From the NCBI GenBank assembly GCA_044448685.1, contig JBIOHC010000001.1, forward strand, positions 222,259 through 286,258: DNA of 64,000 nucleotides, in the 5' to 3' direction. Below, piece after piece: positions 17,821-27,187 of the stretch. The translations under genes were made by a program, and so were the position numbers. Every line of letters begins with the position of its first letter. The first letter of the stretch is position 1. The notes below the pieces were generated by a model. It searched no databases and had not been told where the DNA came from. It was given only the letters and a program-made list of their open reading frames with translations. The stretch is from Palsa-965 sp044448685. Its GTDB lineage: Bacteria > Bacteroidota > Bacteroidia > Palsa-965.

Positions 17821-18648
17821 ATGAAAACAGCCTATAAAACACTGGTGATTTCAGATGTACATCTGGGCATCAAAGATTCCAAAGCCAAGGAGCTTGTAAA
17901 GTTCCTCAAAGCGCATACCTGTGAGAAGCTGATTCTGAACGGGGATATCATTGACGGATGGCAGCTCAAGAAAAGCGGATCCTGGAAGAAAAAGCATACC
18001 AAGTTCTTCCGGATCATTCTGAAGGCAATGGAGAAAAGGAAAATGAAGGTCATTTACCTCCGGGGCAATCACGATGATTTTCTGGAGCAGATTTTACCCT
18101 TTGAAGTGGGTAATTTCTCTATCGTGAATGATCATATCCATGAATCGAACGGGAAGCGTTATTATGTCATTCATGGAGATGTATTCGATACCATTACAAC
18201 ACGTATGCCCTGGTTATCAAAACTGGGGGATGTGAGTTATACCTTCCTCCTTTGGCTGAACCGTAATTACAATTATTACCGCGAAAAAAGGGGCCTGCCT
18301 TATTATTCCCTTTCACAGGTTATTAAAATGAAAGTAAAATCGGCAGTGTCTTATATTTCCGATTATGAGGATCATCTGTCGGAAGCGGCGCGGAGAAAGA
18401 AGTGCGATGGTATTATCTGCGGTCATATACACCAGCCGGCCAATAAAATGATTGGGGATGTTCATTACCTCAATTCGGGCGACTGGGTGGAGTCACTCAC
18501 TGCGCTTGCTGAGACCCACGAGGGGGAATGGAAAATAATCGTGTATTCGGAGTGGCTGGCAGCGCGTCAGGCAGAGGAAAAATTAGCCGAACAGCAAGCG
18601 GAAGTTTTGGAAAGGCCTGTTAAAATGCTCATCCCTGCCTACCTATGA
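17821..18648 (+). CDS. LpxH-like metallophosphoesterase (UDP-2,3-diacylglucosamine diphosphatase family)
   Basis: 275 residues with the five metallophosphoesterase blocks: SDVHLG (11-16), NGDIIDGW (about 40-47), RGNHDDF (about 80-86), VIHGDVFD (about 118-125) and GHIHQPAN (about 200-207). This pattern is the LpxH-like family that cleaves UDP-diacylglucosamine in lipid A synthesis, although many Bacteroidota have a separate canonical LpxH. A C-terminal EEKLAEQQAEV helix is extra. It overlaps a glycosyltransferase by 4 nt, which then precedes a lipid kinase; the trio looks like a glycolipid/envelope module. Confidence 0.82.
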   Translation: MKTAYKTLVISDVHLGIKDSKAKELVKFLKAHTCEKLILNGDIIDGWQLKKSGSWKKKHTKFFRIILKAMEKRKMKVIYLRGNHDDFLEQILPFEVGNFSIVNDHIHESNGKRYYVIHGDVFDTITTRMPWLSKLGDVSYTFLLWLNRNYNYYREKRGLPYYSLSQVIKMKVKSAVSYISDYEDHLSEAARRKKCDGIICGHIHQPANKMIGDVHYLNSGDWVESLTALAETHEGEWKIIVYSEWLAARQAEEKLAEQQAEVLERPVKMLIPAYL

Positions 18649-19781
18649 GCCGGAAAAAAAGAGTTGTACTTGTCGTTCAGGGCGAAGGCCGGGGACATAT
18701 GACTCAGGCTATTTCCATGCGTGAAATTCTGATCAGTGCCGGATATGAAATCAGTGCGGTATTGGTTGGCTGCAGTTCTAAAAGGGAGATACCTCCATTC
18801 TTTTATGAAAAAATACAGGCTCCGGTAACCCGCTTTCAAAGTCCTAACTTTGTCACAGACAAAACAAACAGATCTATTCGGGTAGCCCCATCACTCTTTT
18901 ATAATCTTCTGTTGCTGCCCGTTTTTTCCAGGAGTATAAAAATGATTGATGAAGTTGTAAAGGAGCATAACCCGGATGTGCTCATTAACTTTTATGACCC
19001 TCTGATAGGCCTCTATTATCTGTTCAGGAAGCCGTCCGTACCGCTGGTCTGCATAGCACATCAGTACATGTTTCTCCACCCTGAATTCAAATTCCCCGAG
19101 GGGCATCGTGTTGATCGTTCTGCTGTTCGCCTTTTCTCAAAACTTACTGCTTTTGGCTCTGTACGCAAGCTGGCTATTTCCTTTTATGCAATGGAAAATT
19201 ACGAGGAAAGAGGGATAGCTGTAGTACCTCCACTGCTCAGGAAAGATGTTTTTGAGCAAAAAGAAGAGAAGAAAGATTATTATCTTATTTATCTTCTTAA
19301 CAACGGATACAAGGACGAAATCATACGCTGGCATCAGAACAACCAGCATATTGAAGCGCATGTATTTTGCGATATGACGGAAACGTATGATACGCTGAAA
19401 TACGGAGAGAATCTTTATTTCCACAGGCTGGATGACAAGAAATTTCTGGAATACATGGCCGGAACAAAGGGACTCGTAAGTACCGCAGGCTTTGAGTCCG
19501 TTTGTGAAGCAATGTATCTGGGTAAGCCCGTTTTTATGGTACCTGTGGAAGGCCATTTCGAACAGTTTGTAAATGCAAGAGACGCTTTTAAAGCAGGTGC
19601 AGGGATTTTTGACAGCAAGTTTGATATAAACAAATTTGTTGACTATGTAAGTACCTGTAAGATTGATACGCTTCCATTCCGGAAATGGCTGGGTAATTCA
19701 AAAGACATCTTCCTGGAAGAAATTAATTCGGTCATACTTAAAAGTGTAACGGCTTCAACTCCTGTAGTTGCAGCAGGGTAA
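18645..19781 (+). CDS. GT-B glycosyltransferase (MurG/UGT-like)
   Basis: 378 residues. An N-terminal GEGRGHMTQAISM motif (about 13-25) resembles the MurG/monogalactosyldiacylglycerol-synthase glycine loop. A C-terminal GLVSTAGFESVCEAMYLGKPVFMVPVEGHFEQFVNA stretch (about 276-311, in parts) is the nucleotide-sugar-binding region of GT1/GT28 enzymes. The acceptor is probably a lipid, given that the neighbours are an LpxH-like phosphoesterase and a diacylglycerol kinase-like protein. Starts inside the previous gene (ATGA overlap). Confidence 0.8.
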   Translation: MSRKKRVVLVVQGEGRGHMTQAISMREILISAGYEISAVLVGCSSKREIPPFFYEKIQAPVTRFQSPNFVTDKTNRSIRVAPSLFYNLLLLPVFSRSIKMIDEVVKEHNPDVLINFYDPLIGLYYLFRKPSVPLVCIAHQYMFLHPEFKFPEGHRVDRSAVRLFSKLTAFGSVRKLAISFYAMENYEERGIAVVPPLLRKDVFEQKEEKKDYYLIYLLNNGYKDEIIRWHQNNQHIEAHVFCDMTETYDTLKYGENLYFHRLDDKKFLEYMAGTKGLVSTAGFESVCEAMYLGKPVFMVPVEGHFEQFVNARDAFKAGAGIFDSKFDINKFVDYVSTCKIDTLPFRKWLGNSKDIFLEEINSVILKSVTASTPVVAAG

Positions 19782-19797
19782 ACCTAATACTGTTCCT

Positions 19798-20691
19798 ATG
19801 TTCGTAGCTGATGGTCTGAGAAAAAAAATTGCATTCATTATCAATCCCAATGCAGGGGTCTCCAATACAGAAACCATTATAAAGCAGATTAAGGAGCATA
19901 CTCCCAATTATGTGGATTATGAAATTATTCTGTGGGATGCACCGGCTCAGGGTAAGGAGATTACAGACCGTGTATTAAAGGAGCATTTTTCTGTAGCCGT
20001 TGCCGTAGGCGGTGATGGAACCGTGAATGAAGTTTCGAAAGCCCTCGTCGGAACAGAAGTTGCACTCGCAATTATTCCTATCGGATCGGGTAACGGGCTG
20101 GCACGCCACCTGAAAATCCCGCTGGATGTAAAAAATGCAATTCATGTTATTCTGCATGGAGAAGCCATAAAAATGGACAGTTGCTTCATCAACGATAAGG
20201 CTTTTTTCTGCACTTCCGGAATAGGTTTTGATGCCCATATAGGCAAACTCTTTGCAGAAGCTAAAACAAGGGGGTTTTCAACATATGTGCGTATCACCAT
20301 TTCCCAGCTTCTGAGTTACAGAGCTGTGAGCTATAGCCTTCGTATGAATAAGGAGGAAATTAAGCGCAAGGCATTCCTGATCACTTTCGCCAATGCATCC
20401 CAATATGGTAATGATGCTTTCATCGCTCCCCATGCTTCGGTGGGTGACGGGCTTATTGATGTATGCATTCTCAAGCCGTTTAAATTCTGGGATCTTCCCG
20501 GTATTGTCTGGAAAATGTTTCACAAAACCATTGACCATTCGCATTTTATGGAAACTTACAGGGCTTCTGAAATAGAAGTAGAAAGAGAAGGGAAGGGGCC
20601 GGCACATTTTGACGGAGAACCCGATGAAATGGGAGCCAGGCTGAGAATCCATATTCAGCCTAGTTCCTTAAGTGTGATTACGCCTGCGTAA
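19798..20691 (+). CDS. diacylglycerol kinase catalytic domain lipid kinase (YegS/DgkB-like)
   Basis: About 297 residues from ATG 19798 (a TTG at 19768 would overlap the glycosyltransferase and adds no conserved residues). FIINPNAG (13-20 region), VAVGGDGTVNEVSKAL (about 62-77) and IPIGSGNGLARHL (about 90-102) are the DAGK nucleotide-binding motifs; DGEPDEMG near the C-terminus is also conserved. Phosphorylates diacylglycerol or a sphingoid/long-chain lipid at the inner membrane. Ends 12 nt before the end of the convergent homoserine dehydrogenase gene. Confidence 0.87.
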   Translation: MFVADGLRKKIAFIINPNAGVSNTETIIKQIKEHTPNYVDYEIILWDAPAQGKEITDRVLKEHFSVAVAVGGDGTVNEVSKALVGTEVALAIIPIGSGNGLARHLKIPLDVKNAIHVILHGEAIKMDSCFINDKAFFCTSGIGFDAHIGKLFAEAKTRGFSTYVRITISQLLSYRAVSYSLRMNKEEIKRKAFLITFANASQYGNDAFIAPHASVGDGLIDVCILKPFKFWDLPGIVWKMFHKTIDHSHFMETYRASEIEVEREGKGPAHFDGEPDEMGARLRIHIQPSSLSVITPA

Positions 20692-20703
20692 AGCGCTTGC
20701 ATT

Positions 20704-21906
20704 TCAGATAGCGCAAACAAATACTTTGCTCTCTTTATTTCCCTTAAGGACAAAGAGAGAGTGCAGGCGAACCTGAGCCACAATATAATTGGTGTGGCTG
20801 GAACGGTATTCCTCTTCAATGTTGAGAATTTCAAGATCCTTTAATTCTTCCTTGTCACGGAAACGGATATAGACTTTGATAGCGAAATCATTGTCGAGCA
20901 AATTACCATTGGCCAGCTTTCCGCTTCCGTTACTGAGCTTCTTCAGCTTTTTGTAGGCATAGCGGTAATTATAGGTAAGCGCGGATATATCGGACAGTAC
21001 TGCACTGCCGGTCGGGTGGCTTCCTGCTCCTTTGCCTACAAAAGTCTGTTTACAGGAAAAAGCTCCTTCCACTTCAACACCGTTGTATTCATAAATTACA
21101 TTGTAAAGCTCATCGGTCTTTTCTACAAAATGTGGCATTACATACACACGGAACCCATTCCCATGCTTGTATCCTGTACCGAGTAATTTAATACGGAGTC
21201 CTTTTTCCCGGGCATACACGATATCATCGAAGGTGATATTCTGAATTCCCAGATTGATAACCTGCTCGGGTTTCAGGATAAGACCGAAGGAGTGAACGGT
21301 GAGCAGAATGGTTTTATAAAGCGTATCATAGCCGGCTACATCCAGCCAGGGATTACTTTCGGCGAACCCGTTGCTTTGGGCATCTTTCAGGATTTCTCCA
21401 TAATCTTTACTCTCCAGCTCCATACGTGAGAGGATGTAATTGCATGTTCCGTTCAGGATACCTCTGAAGCTGCCAAGCAGTTCATTGTCATAATATTCTT
21501 CCAGGTTACGGATAATGGGTATGCTGCCTCCTGCAGAGCCTTCATAAATAAGTGCAACATTGTTTTTTTCCTGAAGACGGTAAAGCTCTTCAAAATTCTC
21601 TGCCAGCATTTTTTTGTTGGCTGTAACCACGTTTACACCCCGGTTCATGGCTTCACAAACAATCTGAAACGCTTCATCCGCATTGTCGATCAGTTCCACG
21701 ATGACATCCAGATTCTCTTTCTTCAAAACGTCATCTTTTTCAAACGTGAAGTAGGAGGCATCAATCTTTCTTTTCTTGGTGCGGTCTTTCACGCATATTT
21801 TCCGGATGTTGGCTTGGAGACTCTGACTGTGGTTCAATACATCATAAAGACCTTGTCCAACACATCCGAATCCGAAAAGCCCTATTGAAATTTGTTTATC
21901 TGACAT
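20704..21906 (-). CDS. hom: homoserine dehydrogenase
   Basis: 400 residues. GLFGFGCVGQGLYDVL (9-24) is the NAD(P)-binding loop. TANKKMLAENF (about 95-105), YEGSAGGSIPIIRNL (about 122-136) and LNGTCNYILSRM (about 148-159) are characteristic, as is ESNPWLDVAGYDTLYK with the catalytic lysine/aspartate region. Reduces aspartate semialdehyde to homoserine, the precursor of methionine and threonine. Monofunctional (no aspartokinase). It is last in the sulfur-assimilation operon, 100 nt after cysH, where homoserine supply would accept the reduced sulfur. Confidence 0.92.
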   Translation of the reverse strand: MSDKQISIGLFGFGCVGQGLYDVLNHSQSLQANIRKICVKDRTKKRKIDASYFTFEKDDVLKKENLDVIVELIDNADEAFQIVCEAMNRGVNVVTANKKMLAENFEELYRLQEKNNVALIYEGSAGGSIPIIRNLEEYYDNELLGSFRGILNGTCNYILSRMELESKDYGEILKDAQSNGFAESNPWLDVAGYDTLYKTILLTVHSFGLILKPEQVINLGIQNITFDDIVYAREKGLRIKLLGTGYKHGNGFRVYVMPHFVEKTDELYNVIYEYNGVEVEGAFSCKQTFVGKGAGSHPTGSAVLSDISALTYNYRYAYKKLKKLSNGSGKLANGNLLDNDFAIKVYIRFRDKEELKDLEILNIEEEYRSSHTNYIVAQVRLHSLFVLKGNKESKVFVCAI

Positions 21907-22006
21907 AAAAATTAATTAAGCTGTTATTAATAGTTGTAAAGGTATCAATTGAATACGCTTATCTGTATCTATGTTTATTCATTCCAAGGTTTCGCTGCAG
22001 TACAAC

Positions 22007-22654
22007 TCACAGGTGCAGTCCGCATTCGTTTTTTGATTTATTGATCCAGCGTCCTTCGCGGGCTTTTCCTTCCGTTGTACAATGTGTACATCCAATGGAG
22101 TGGAAGCCTTTTGCCAGCAAAGGATGCTCGGGCAGTTGATGTAATTTGATATATGCATGAGCTCCTTCCTCCGTCTGATCCAGGAGAGGATAAAATTTAA
22201 GCAGCCCTCCTTTCTCCTCAAATACGGAGAGCTGATGCCGATGTGCTGTCTGTGAATGCATCAGGCCCGACACCCAGATTTCGTATTCCGGCTTGACAAG
22301 TTCGAGGGGTTCAACTTTATTAATGCTGCAGCATAGATCCGGGTCTTTGGCCCAGGTCTGGTCCTGAAGGGTGAATGAATTGCGGAACTGATCCCCTTTC
22401 AGATCCTGTACATGCAGGCGAAGCAAAGCGGTCAGCGTGTTTTTATAGGCAAGTGTTTCAGGGAAATGGTAGGTGGTATCCAGGAAATAAATCAACTGGT
22501 CCTTGTTTGCCTCTTTGATAAGATGAAGCAGATATGCTGCCGTGGCCCCAAAAGAGGAAGTGACAAGCACACGGGAGAAGTCACGGTACAATTCCTGAAC
22601 TCTTTCTCCGGGAGTGAGGGGGGCATATTTGTTGTTTAATTGAGTCAGGGTCAT
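22007..22654 (-). CDS. cysH: phosphoadenylyl/adenylyl-sulfate reductase (CysH family)
   Basis: 215 residues. The PAPS-reductase core begins with LVTSSFGATAAYLLHLI, where the usual P-loop serines are retained. YFLDTTYHFPET follows, then the cysteine pairs typical of [4Fe-4S] APS reductases: DLCCSINKVEPL and GCTHCTTEGKAREGRW, with a C-terminal ECGLH that holds the catalytic cysteine. The CC...CxxC set suggests APS rather than PAPS as substrate. Reduces activated sulfate to sulfite for the sulfite reductase encoded upstream. The ATG is 5 nt after the fusion gene's stop. Confidence 0.9.
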   Translation of the reverse strand: MTLTQLNNKYAPLTPGERVQELYRDFSRVLVTSSFGATAAYLLHLIKEANKDQLIYFLDTTYHFPETLAYKNTLTALLRLHVQDLKGDQFRNSFTLQDQTWAKDPDLCCSINKVEPLELVKPEYEIWVSGLMHSQTAHRHQLSVFEEKGGLLKFYPLLDQTEEGAHAYIKLHQLPEHPLLAKGFHSIGCTHCTTEGKAREGRWINKSKNECGLHL

Positions 22655-22659
22655 AGGAT

Positions 22660-24165
22660 TCAGATAAAGGCAAGTAAGAGTGTACGAACGCTGAAAATAA
22701 CGACCAGACTCCCGACAAGGATAAGTCCGGCTCGTATAGGAATCTTATTCGAGAAATAGATGGATATCGGGGCTGCAATCATCCCTCCGATTACCAGACC
22801 GAAAATAATCTGCCAATGACTCAGCCCGATAACAGAAACGAATGTAATGGTGCTGATCATGGCTACAAAAAACTTGACCAGGTGTGATGAACCGATGGAA
22901 TACCTCAGATTTCTTCCGCCTGCAATCAGGGAGGTTGTGACGATAGGTCCCCAGCCACCACCTCCCACAGAATCGAGGAAGCCTCCTGCCGCTGCAACGG
23001 GGGTGATATGCCGGATCTTCTTCATCTTTCCCTGTTTAGACCGTATGGTACGGATTATGATCAGGGCTCCGAGAAACAAAGTATAGACAGCCACCAGGGG
23101 TTTAACAAAATGAAGACTCTCCTTGCTTACATACGATATGGTGAGAGCACCCAGCACGGCACCGAGGGCTCCGGGCAGGAGCAGTTTACGGAACAGACGT
23201 TTGTTGATGTTTTTATAGCGCATGTAAACAAGTGAGGAAGAACCTGTGGTGAAAATTTCAGAAGCATGCATGCTTGCACTGGCTACAGCCGGTGTAATAG
23301 AGGGTATGCCGAGGCTGAGCAGGAAGGTCGTAACACTGACCCCATAGGCCATGCCAAGTGATCCGTCTATCATTTGAGCCGTAAACCCACCTATGATATA
23401 AGTGAGGAGATGGGAATCAAAATGCTGTCCGATGAAAACCCTGATATCTGCAAATGTAAAAGCCGGAAAGAACATAAATACAAGATGTCCGACTATCAGC
23501 AGCAGAATTACTACAAGAGAGTATAGTGTTGCTTTGCGGATTCTGGTACTGAGGCTGACTGGAACAGTTGTTTTTTTCTCCACCATCACCGAGGTGATGG
23601 CATTCAGCTTTTTGACCTTTTCGGCAAGGTCCCCTTTCAGCTGTCCTCTGATCTCGCTTAAGTTCTCGAGTACCTCCTGTGTATCATCCGGGATGGCATC
23701 ATTCATCACTTCCTTAATCCGCTTGGCCATGGTAGGAGATTTACCGTTGGTGCTGATAGCGATTTTAAGATCGCCTTTCCTGACAACGGAACCCAGGTAG
23801 AAGTCGCAAAGATCGGGGGTATCAGCCACATTGACAAGTAAATTCCGCTTGCCTGCTTCTTCCCTGATTTGTCGCCCCAGCTCCCTGTTTCCGGTCGCTG
23901 TAATAACCAGGCCAATGTTTTCCAGATCCGATTCCCTGTAAGCTCTGTGCTGAAGCTGCAAAGCAGGATAAAGAGCGGCCAGCTCAGTAATATCCGGATG
24001 AATGGCTGGAGCGACTAACAGAACCTTTGTAGCCGGACTGTTCAAAAGTACTGCCTGCACCTTTTCAAGCCCTATTTTGCCACCGCCCACAATAAGCACA
24101 CGGATACCTTCCAGCTTGAGAAAGATAGGGAACAGGTTATTTCCGTGTGCAACAGCAGTTGTCAT
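22660..24165 (-). CDS. fusion: siroheme synthase N-terminal (precorrin-2 dehydrogenase) + TSUP sulfite/sulfonate transporter
   Basis: 501 residues in one uninterrupted frame. Residues about 10-200 are a CysG N-terminal/Met8p-like NAD-dependent dehydrogenase: FLKLEGIRVLIVGGGKIGLEKV, then NVADTPDLCDFYLGS and STNGKSPTMAKRIKE. Residues about 225-501 are a TauE/SafE (TSUP) membrane domain with repeated hydrophobic helices (GGFTAQMIDGSLGMAYGVS; GGFLDSVGGGGWGPIVTTSL). The first half oxidises precorrin-2 to sirohydrochlorin, the cofactor precursor of the adjacent sulfite reductase; the second half probably moves sulfite, sulfate or a sulfonate. Both halves fit the operon, so the fusion looks functional rather than an assembly error. 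Confidence 0.88.
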   Translation of the reverse strand: MTTAVAHGNNLFPIFLKLEGIRVLIVGGGKIGLEKVQAVLLNSPATKVLLVAPAIHPDITELAALYPALQLQHRAYRESDLENIGLVITATGNRELGRQIREEAGKRNLLVNVADTPDLCDFYLGSVVRKGDLKIAISTNGKSPTMAKRIKEVMNDAIPDDTQEVLENLSEIRGQLKGDLAEKVKKLNAITSVMVEKKTTVPVSLSTRIRKATLYSLVVILLLIVGHLVFMFFPAFTFADIRVFIGQHFDSHLLTYIIGGFTAQMIDGSLGMAYGVSVTTFLLSLGIPSITPAVASASMHASEIFTTGSSSLVYMRYKNINKRLFRKLLLPGALGAVLGALTISYVSKESLHFVKPLVAVYTLFLGALIIIRTIRSKQGKMKKIRHITPVAAAGGFLDSVGGGGWGPIVTTSLIAGGRNLRYSIGSSHLVKFFVAMISTITFVSVIGLSHWQIIFGLVIGGMIAAPISIYFSNKIPIRAGLILVGSLVVIFSVRTLLLAFI

Positions 24166-24183
24166 AAATGTGTTTTAGTCTGA

Positions 24184-24954
24184 TCAGTTAAGTAAGTAAT
24201 GCCATTCGGTAAGGCTGGCCGGGAAGTCCGGATGGGCTTTCACGACATCACCGATAATAATTACTGCAGGGGCCGCTATTCCTTCCTGTTCTGCTATTTC
24301 GGCAATGGTATCAATGGTGCCAATGGCCATGTTTTCAGCGGGCAGTGAACCGTTCTGAATGATAGCCACACCGGTATCCTGTTTATCCTGATCACGGAAG
24401 ATAGAAACGATCTCTTTCAGTTTGGACAGGCCCATGAGGATCACAACCGTTGCTGTTGATTTGGCTGCGAGCTTAATATCTTCTGAAAGCTGGCCACTGC
24501 TGGTTGTTCCTGTTATCACCCAGAAACTTTCGCTTGTTCCGCGGTGAGTGACGGGAATGCCTTGCAGACCGGGTACTGCTATAGAGCTGGAGATACCGGG
24601 TACATATTCGGTTTCCACATTAAAGCTGCGTGCATAAAGGATTTCTTCCTGGCCCCGGCCGAATACGAAGGGGTCTCCTCCTTTGAGCCTGACAACATGG
24701 CCATAGGTGAATGCGAAATCGACAATCAGTGCATTAATCTGATTCTGACTGTAAGCATGACGGTCTTTGCGTTTACCTACGAAGACCTTTTTCACACCCA
24801 GGGGAACCCGTTGCAGGAGTTCCGGATTGACAAGTGCGTCATACAATACGATATCGGCACTTTGAAGAGCCAGGAGCCCTTTGACGGTAATAAGATCGGG
24901 ATCACCGGGGCCGGCTCCGACGAGTGTAAGTTTAGGATAAATTTCTTTGTTCAT
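24184..24954 (-). CDS. cobA: uroporphyrinogen-III C-methyltransferase
   Basis: 256 residues, SAM-dependent tetrapyrrole methylase. TLVGAGPGDPDLITVKG (10-26), VLYDALVNPELL (about 36-47), RLKGGDPFVFGRGQEE (about 93-108) and VPGISSSIAVPGLQGIPVTHRG (about 118-139, in parts) are canonical SUMT motifs. Methylates uroporphyrinogen III to precorrin-2, the substrate of the fused dehydrogenase encoded next. Starts 3 nt after the sulfite reductase stop, in one operon. Confidence 0.94.
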   Translation of the reverse strand: MNKEIYPKLTLVGAGPGDPDLITVKGLLALQSADIVLYDALVNPELLQRVPLGVKKVFVGKRKDRHAYSQNQINALIVDFAFTYGHVVRLKGGDPFVFGRGQEEILYARSFNVETEYVPGISSSIAVPGLQGIPVTHRGTSESFWVITGTTSSGQLSEDIKLAAKSTATVVILMGLSKLKEIVSIFRDQDKQDTGVAIIQNGSLPAENMAIGTIDTIAEIAEQEGIAAPAVIIIGDVVKAHPDFPASLTEWHYLLN

Positions 24955-24957
24955 GGT

Positions 24958-27105
24958 TCAGCTGTTTTTAACTGTTTCTTTTTCGGTGGCAAGGCCCGTT
25001 CCAGGCCTTTCCTTTTGTTTGTCTTTGTAAACGCTCACCTCTTCCAGAAATTTCAGAAGAGAAGCATAATAACCTTCTGCATAGATTTTATCAGGTTCCT
25101 GCCGGTTGATTTTAAGCACCTGTTCTTTGAATGAATCCGGGAAAGTGAATATCCCGGTTTGTACAAAATGCTTGTCGAAATCATTGATAATACCGATCTG
25201 GGTATTACAGAGCACATCTTTTCCAAGCAGGAGGGCTTTTGCAGCATTAACATAAGCGGCATAAGTATAGTATAAGGAGTCAGCATACGCTCCACCCGCT
25301 AATGTTTCGGCCGCAAGAGCCTGTTTCTCTTCCGCCTCAAAGAGGAGTGTCGATACCAGATCTATCATCACACCGGCACATTCACCAACACCGATTTCGG
25401 TCTTGAATTTCTCAGCCTGATCCCAGTCAATATAATCATCGTTTGTCAGTAACGATGGATCGGCATGGGGTTTGAGAAGCTGGTAGAAATAATCCTTACC
25501 CTGCTTGTCATAATAGCTGTTAAAGTATTCCCCTTCAACGGCATTCTTTTCAAAATCATCGAGCAGACTTCGCAGCAGGGCTGGACCCCGTTTGCTTGGA
25601 ATCTTGATAACCTTGTCGCCAATGCGTCCTTCTCCTTTGCCCAGTGTGCCGCCTCCAAGTAATAGCTGGAGAGCTGGTACAACCTGAGCGCCGGCTTTGA
25701 AAGAGCTTCCATGGAATCCTATTTGTGCCAGTCCGTGTTGTCCGCAGGAGTTCATGCAACCGCTTATTTTTATTTTGATATCCCTGTTATAAATCAGGTC
25801 GGGATATTCTTCTGTGATGACCCTTTCCAGAACTCTGGTAATACCCGTACTGCTGCTGATACCGAGATTACAGGTATCCGTACCGGGGCATGCAGTGATG
25901 TATGCTGTACTGTCAAAGCCGGGATCGGCAAGACCAAGGACATGCAGTTCGCGGTACAGAGAAGGAAGTGCCTCCTTGCGTACATATTTGAGAAGGAATC
26001 CCTGATTCACGGTAATGCGTATATCATCCGCTGCATACTGTTCGGCAATACTCACCAGTTTCCTTGCTTTATCCGTACGTATATTGCCAAGCATCACACG
26101 TATGTTGACCCCATAATATCCCTGTTGTTTCTGTTCAAACACATTGGTATTAAGCCATGCCTTGTAATGCGGGTCATCACTAACACGGAAAGTGGTGTAC
26201 ACTTTGTTTGAATACTCCAGCTTCAGGGGTAGGGGGGTGTAATCAATGGGATAGCTTTGCTGGTACAGGGCTTTACGTTCTTCCTGAGCCAGGCGAAGCA
26301 ACTCTTTCAGACCGATTTTATGAAGCAGGTGTTTCAGGCGTGCCTTATGTCTGCTGGCACGTTCCCCATGCCTGTCAAAAACACGGATGATTGATTCCGT
26401 GAAAGGTATGATCTGATCTTCAGGCAGGAATTCAAAGGCAGTCTGAGCCAGGAAAGGTTGTGCACCCAGTCCGCCTCCAATCAATACTTTGAAGCCCCGT
26501 ATCAGTTTACCATCTTCAATATGTACACGGGGGATGAATCCCAGATCATGTATATAGGTGAAAGCCGTATCCTTATCGGATGAAGAAAAAGCAATTTTGA
26601 ATTTACGTCCCAGCTCCTGCCCGAATGGTTTACGGAGAAAGTATGCAAAAACGGCATGCGCATAAGGAGACACATCGAATGGTTCATCCGGGTCGATTCC
26701 TGCAGTGGCAGAAGCGGTCACATTTCGTACGGTATTTCCGCAAGCTTCACGAATCGTCACATCATCTTCTTCCAGGCGGGCCCAGAGTTCAGGTGTACGG
26801 TCCAGACTTACGAAATGGATCTGTATATCCTGACGGGTAGTGAGGTGCAGGTTGCTGATCGAATACTCCTCCGAAATATCGGCGATCTTAAGCAGCTGCT
26901 TGCGGGTAACTTTTCCGAAGGGGAGTTTGATACGGATCATCTGCACGCCTTGCTGACGCTGTCCATAGATGCCGCGGGCCAGCCTCAGAGAGCGGAATTT
27001 CTCATCGTTGATGGCACCTTTCCTGAAGGCGTGTATTTTCTTGTCCAGCTCGATGATGTCTTTCTGGACTAAAGGGTTTTCCAATTCTGTTCTGAAGCTT
27101 TGCAT
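24958..27105 (-). CDS. siroheme-dependent nitrite/sulfite reductase with C-terminal HEPN-like extension
   Basis: About 715 residues from ATG 27105 (a TTG at 27129 adds eight residues). The ferredoxin-type sulfite/nitrite reductase fold is seen twice. Conserved RQDIQIHFVSL and ACGNTVRNVTASATAG belong to the first half. The [4Fe-4S]-siroheme cysteines are TACPGTDTCNLG (C-x5-C) and SGCMNSCGQHG (C-x3-C). In a cluster with cysH and siroheme genes, sulfite reduction to sulfide is most likely. After about residue 560 there is a helical tail (FEAEEKQALAAETLAGGAYAD; YYTYAAYVNAAKALLLGKDV) resembling a HEPN domain, not part of canonical Sir. First structural gene behind two attenuators. Confidence 0.9.
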   Translation of the reverse strand: MQSFRTELENPLVQKDIIELDKKIHAFRKGAINDEKFRSLRLARGIYGQRQQGVQMIRIKLPFGKVTRKQLLKIADISEEYSISNLHLTTRQDIQIHFVSLDRTPELWARLEEDDVTIREACGNTVRNVTASATAGIDPDEPFDVSPYAHAVFAYFLRKPFGQELGRKFKIAFSSSDKDTAFTYIHDLGFIPRVHIEDGKLIRGFKVLIGGGLGAQPFLAQTAFEFLPEDQIIPFTESIIRVFDRHGERASRHKARLKHLLHKIGLKELLRLAQEERKALYQQSYPIDYTPLPLKLEYSNKVYTTFRVSDDPHYKAWLNTNVFEQKQQGYYGVNIRVMLGNIRTDKARKLVSIAEQYAADDIRITVNQGFLLKYVRKEALPSLYRELHVLGLADPGFDSTAYITACPGTDTCNLGISSSTGITRVLERVITEEYPDLIYNRDIKIKISGCMNSCGQHGLAQIGFHGSSFKAGAQVVPALQLLLGGGTLGKGEGRIGDKVIKIPSKRGPALLRSLLDDFEKNAVEGEYFNSYYDKQGKDYFYQLLKPHADPSLLTNDDYIDWDQAEKFKTEIGVGECAGVMIDLVSTLLFEAEEKQALAAETLAGGAYADSLYYTYAAYVNAAKALLLGKDVLCNTQIGIINDFDKHFVQTGIFTFPDSFKEQVLKINRQEPDKIYAEGYYASLLKFLEEVSVYKDKQKERPGTGLATEKETVKNS

Positions 27106-27130
27106 ATAGTCACATTTAAAGTTTTGCAAT

Positions 27131-27163
27131 AAAAAAAGCCCTCCTGCTGTTCGTGCGGAGGGC
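27131..27163 (-). terminator. attenuator 2: terminator just upstream of the sulfite reductase
   Basis: On the minus strand GCCCTCC (27163-27157) pairs with GGAGGGC (27144-27138) and is followed by seven T (27137-27131), only 2-26 nt before the sulfite reductase start. A competing helix is possible between TGCGGA, present twice at the end of leader peptide 2, and TCCGCA inside this hairpin. Also ACCTG/CAGGT (around 27191-27171) forms a hairpin at the leader stop codon. This arrangement fits ribosome-controlled transcription attenuation. Confidence 0.8.
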
Positions 27164-27187
27164 CTGTGATTTACCTGGGTTATTTGT

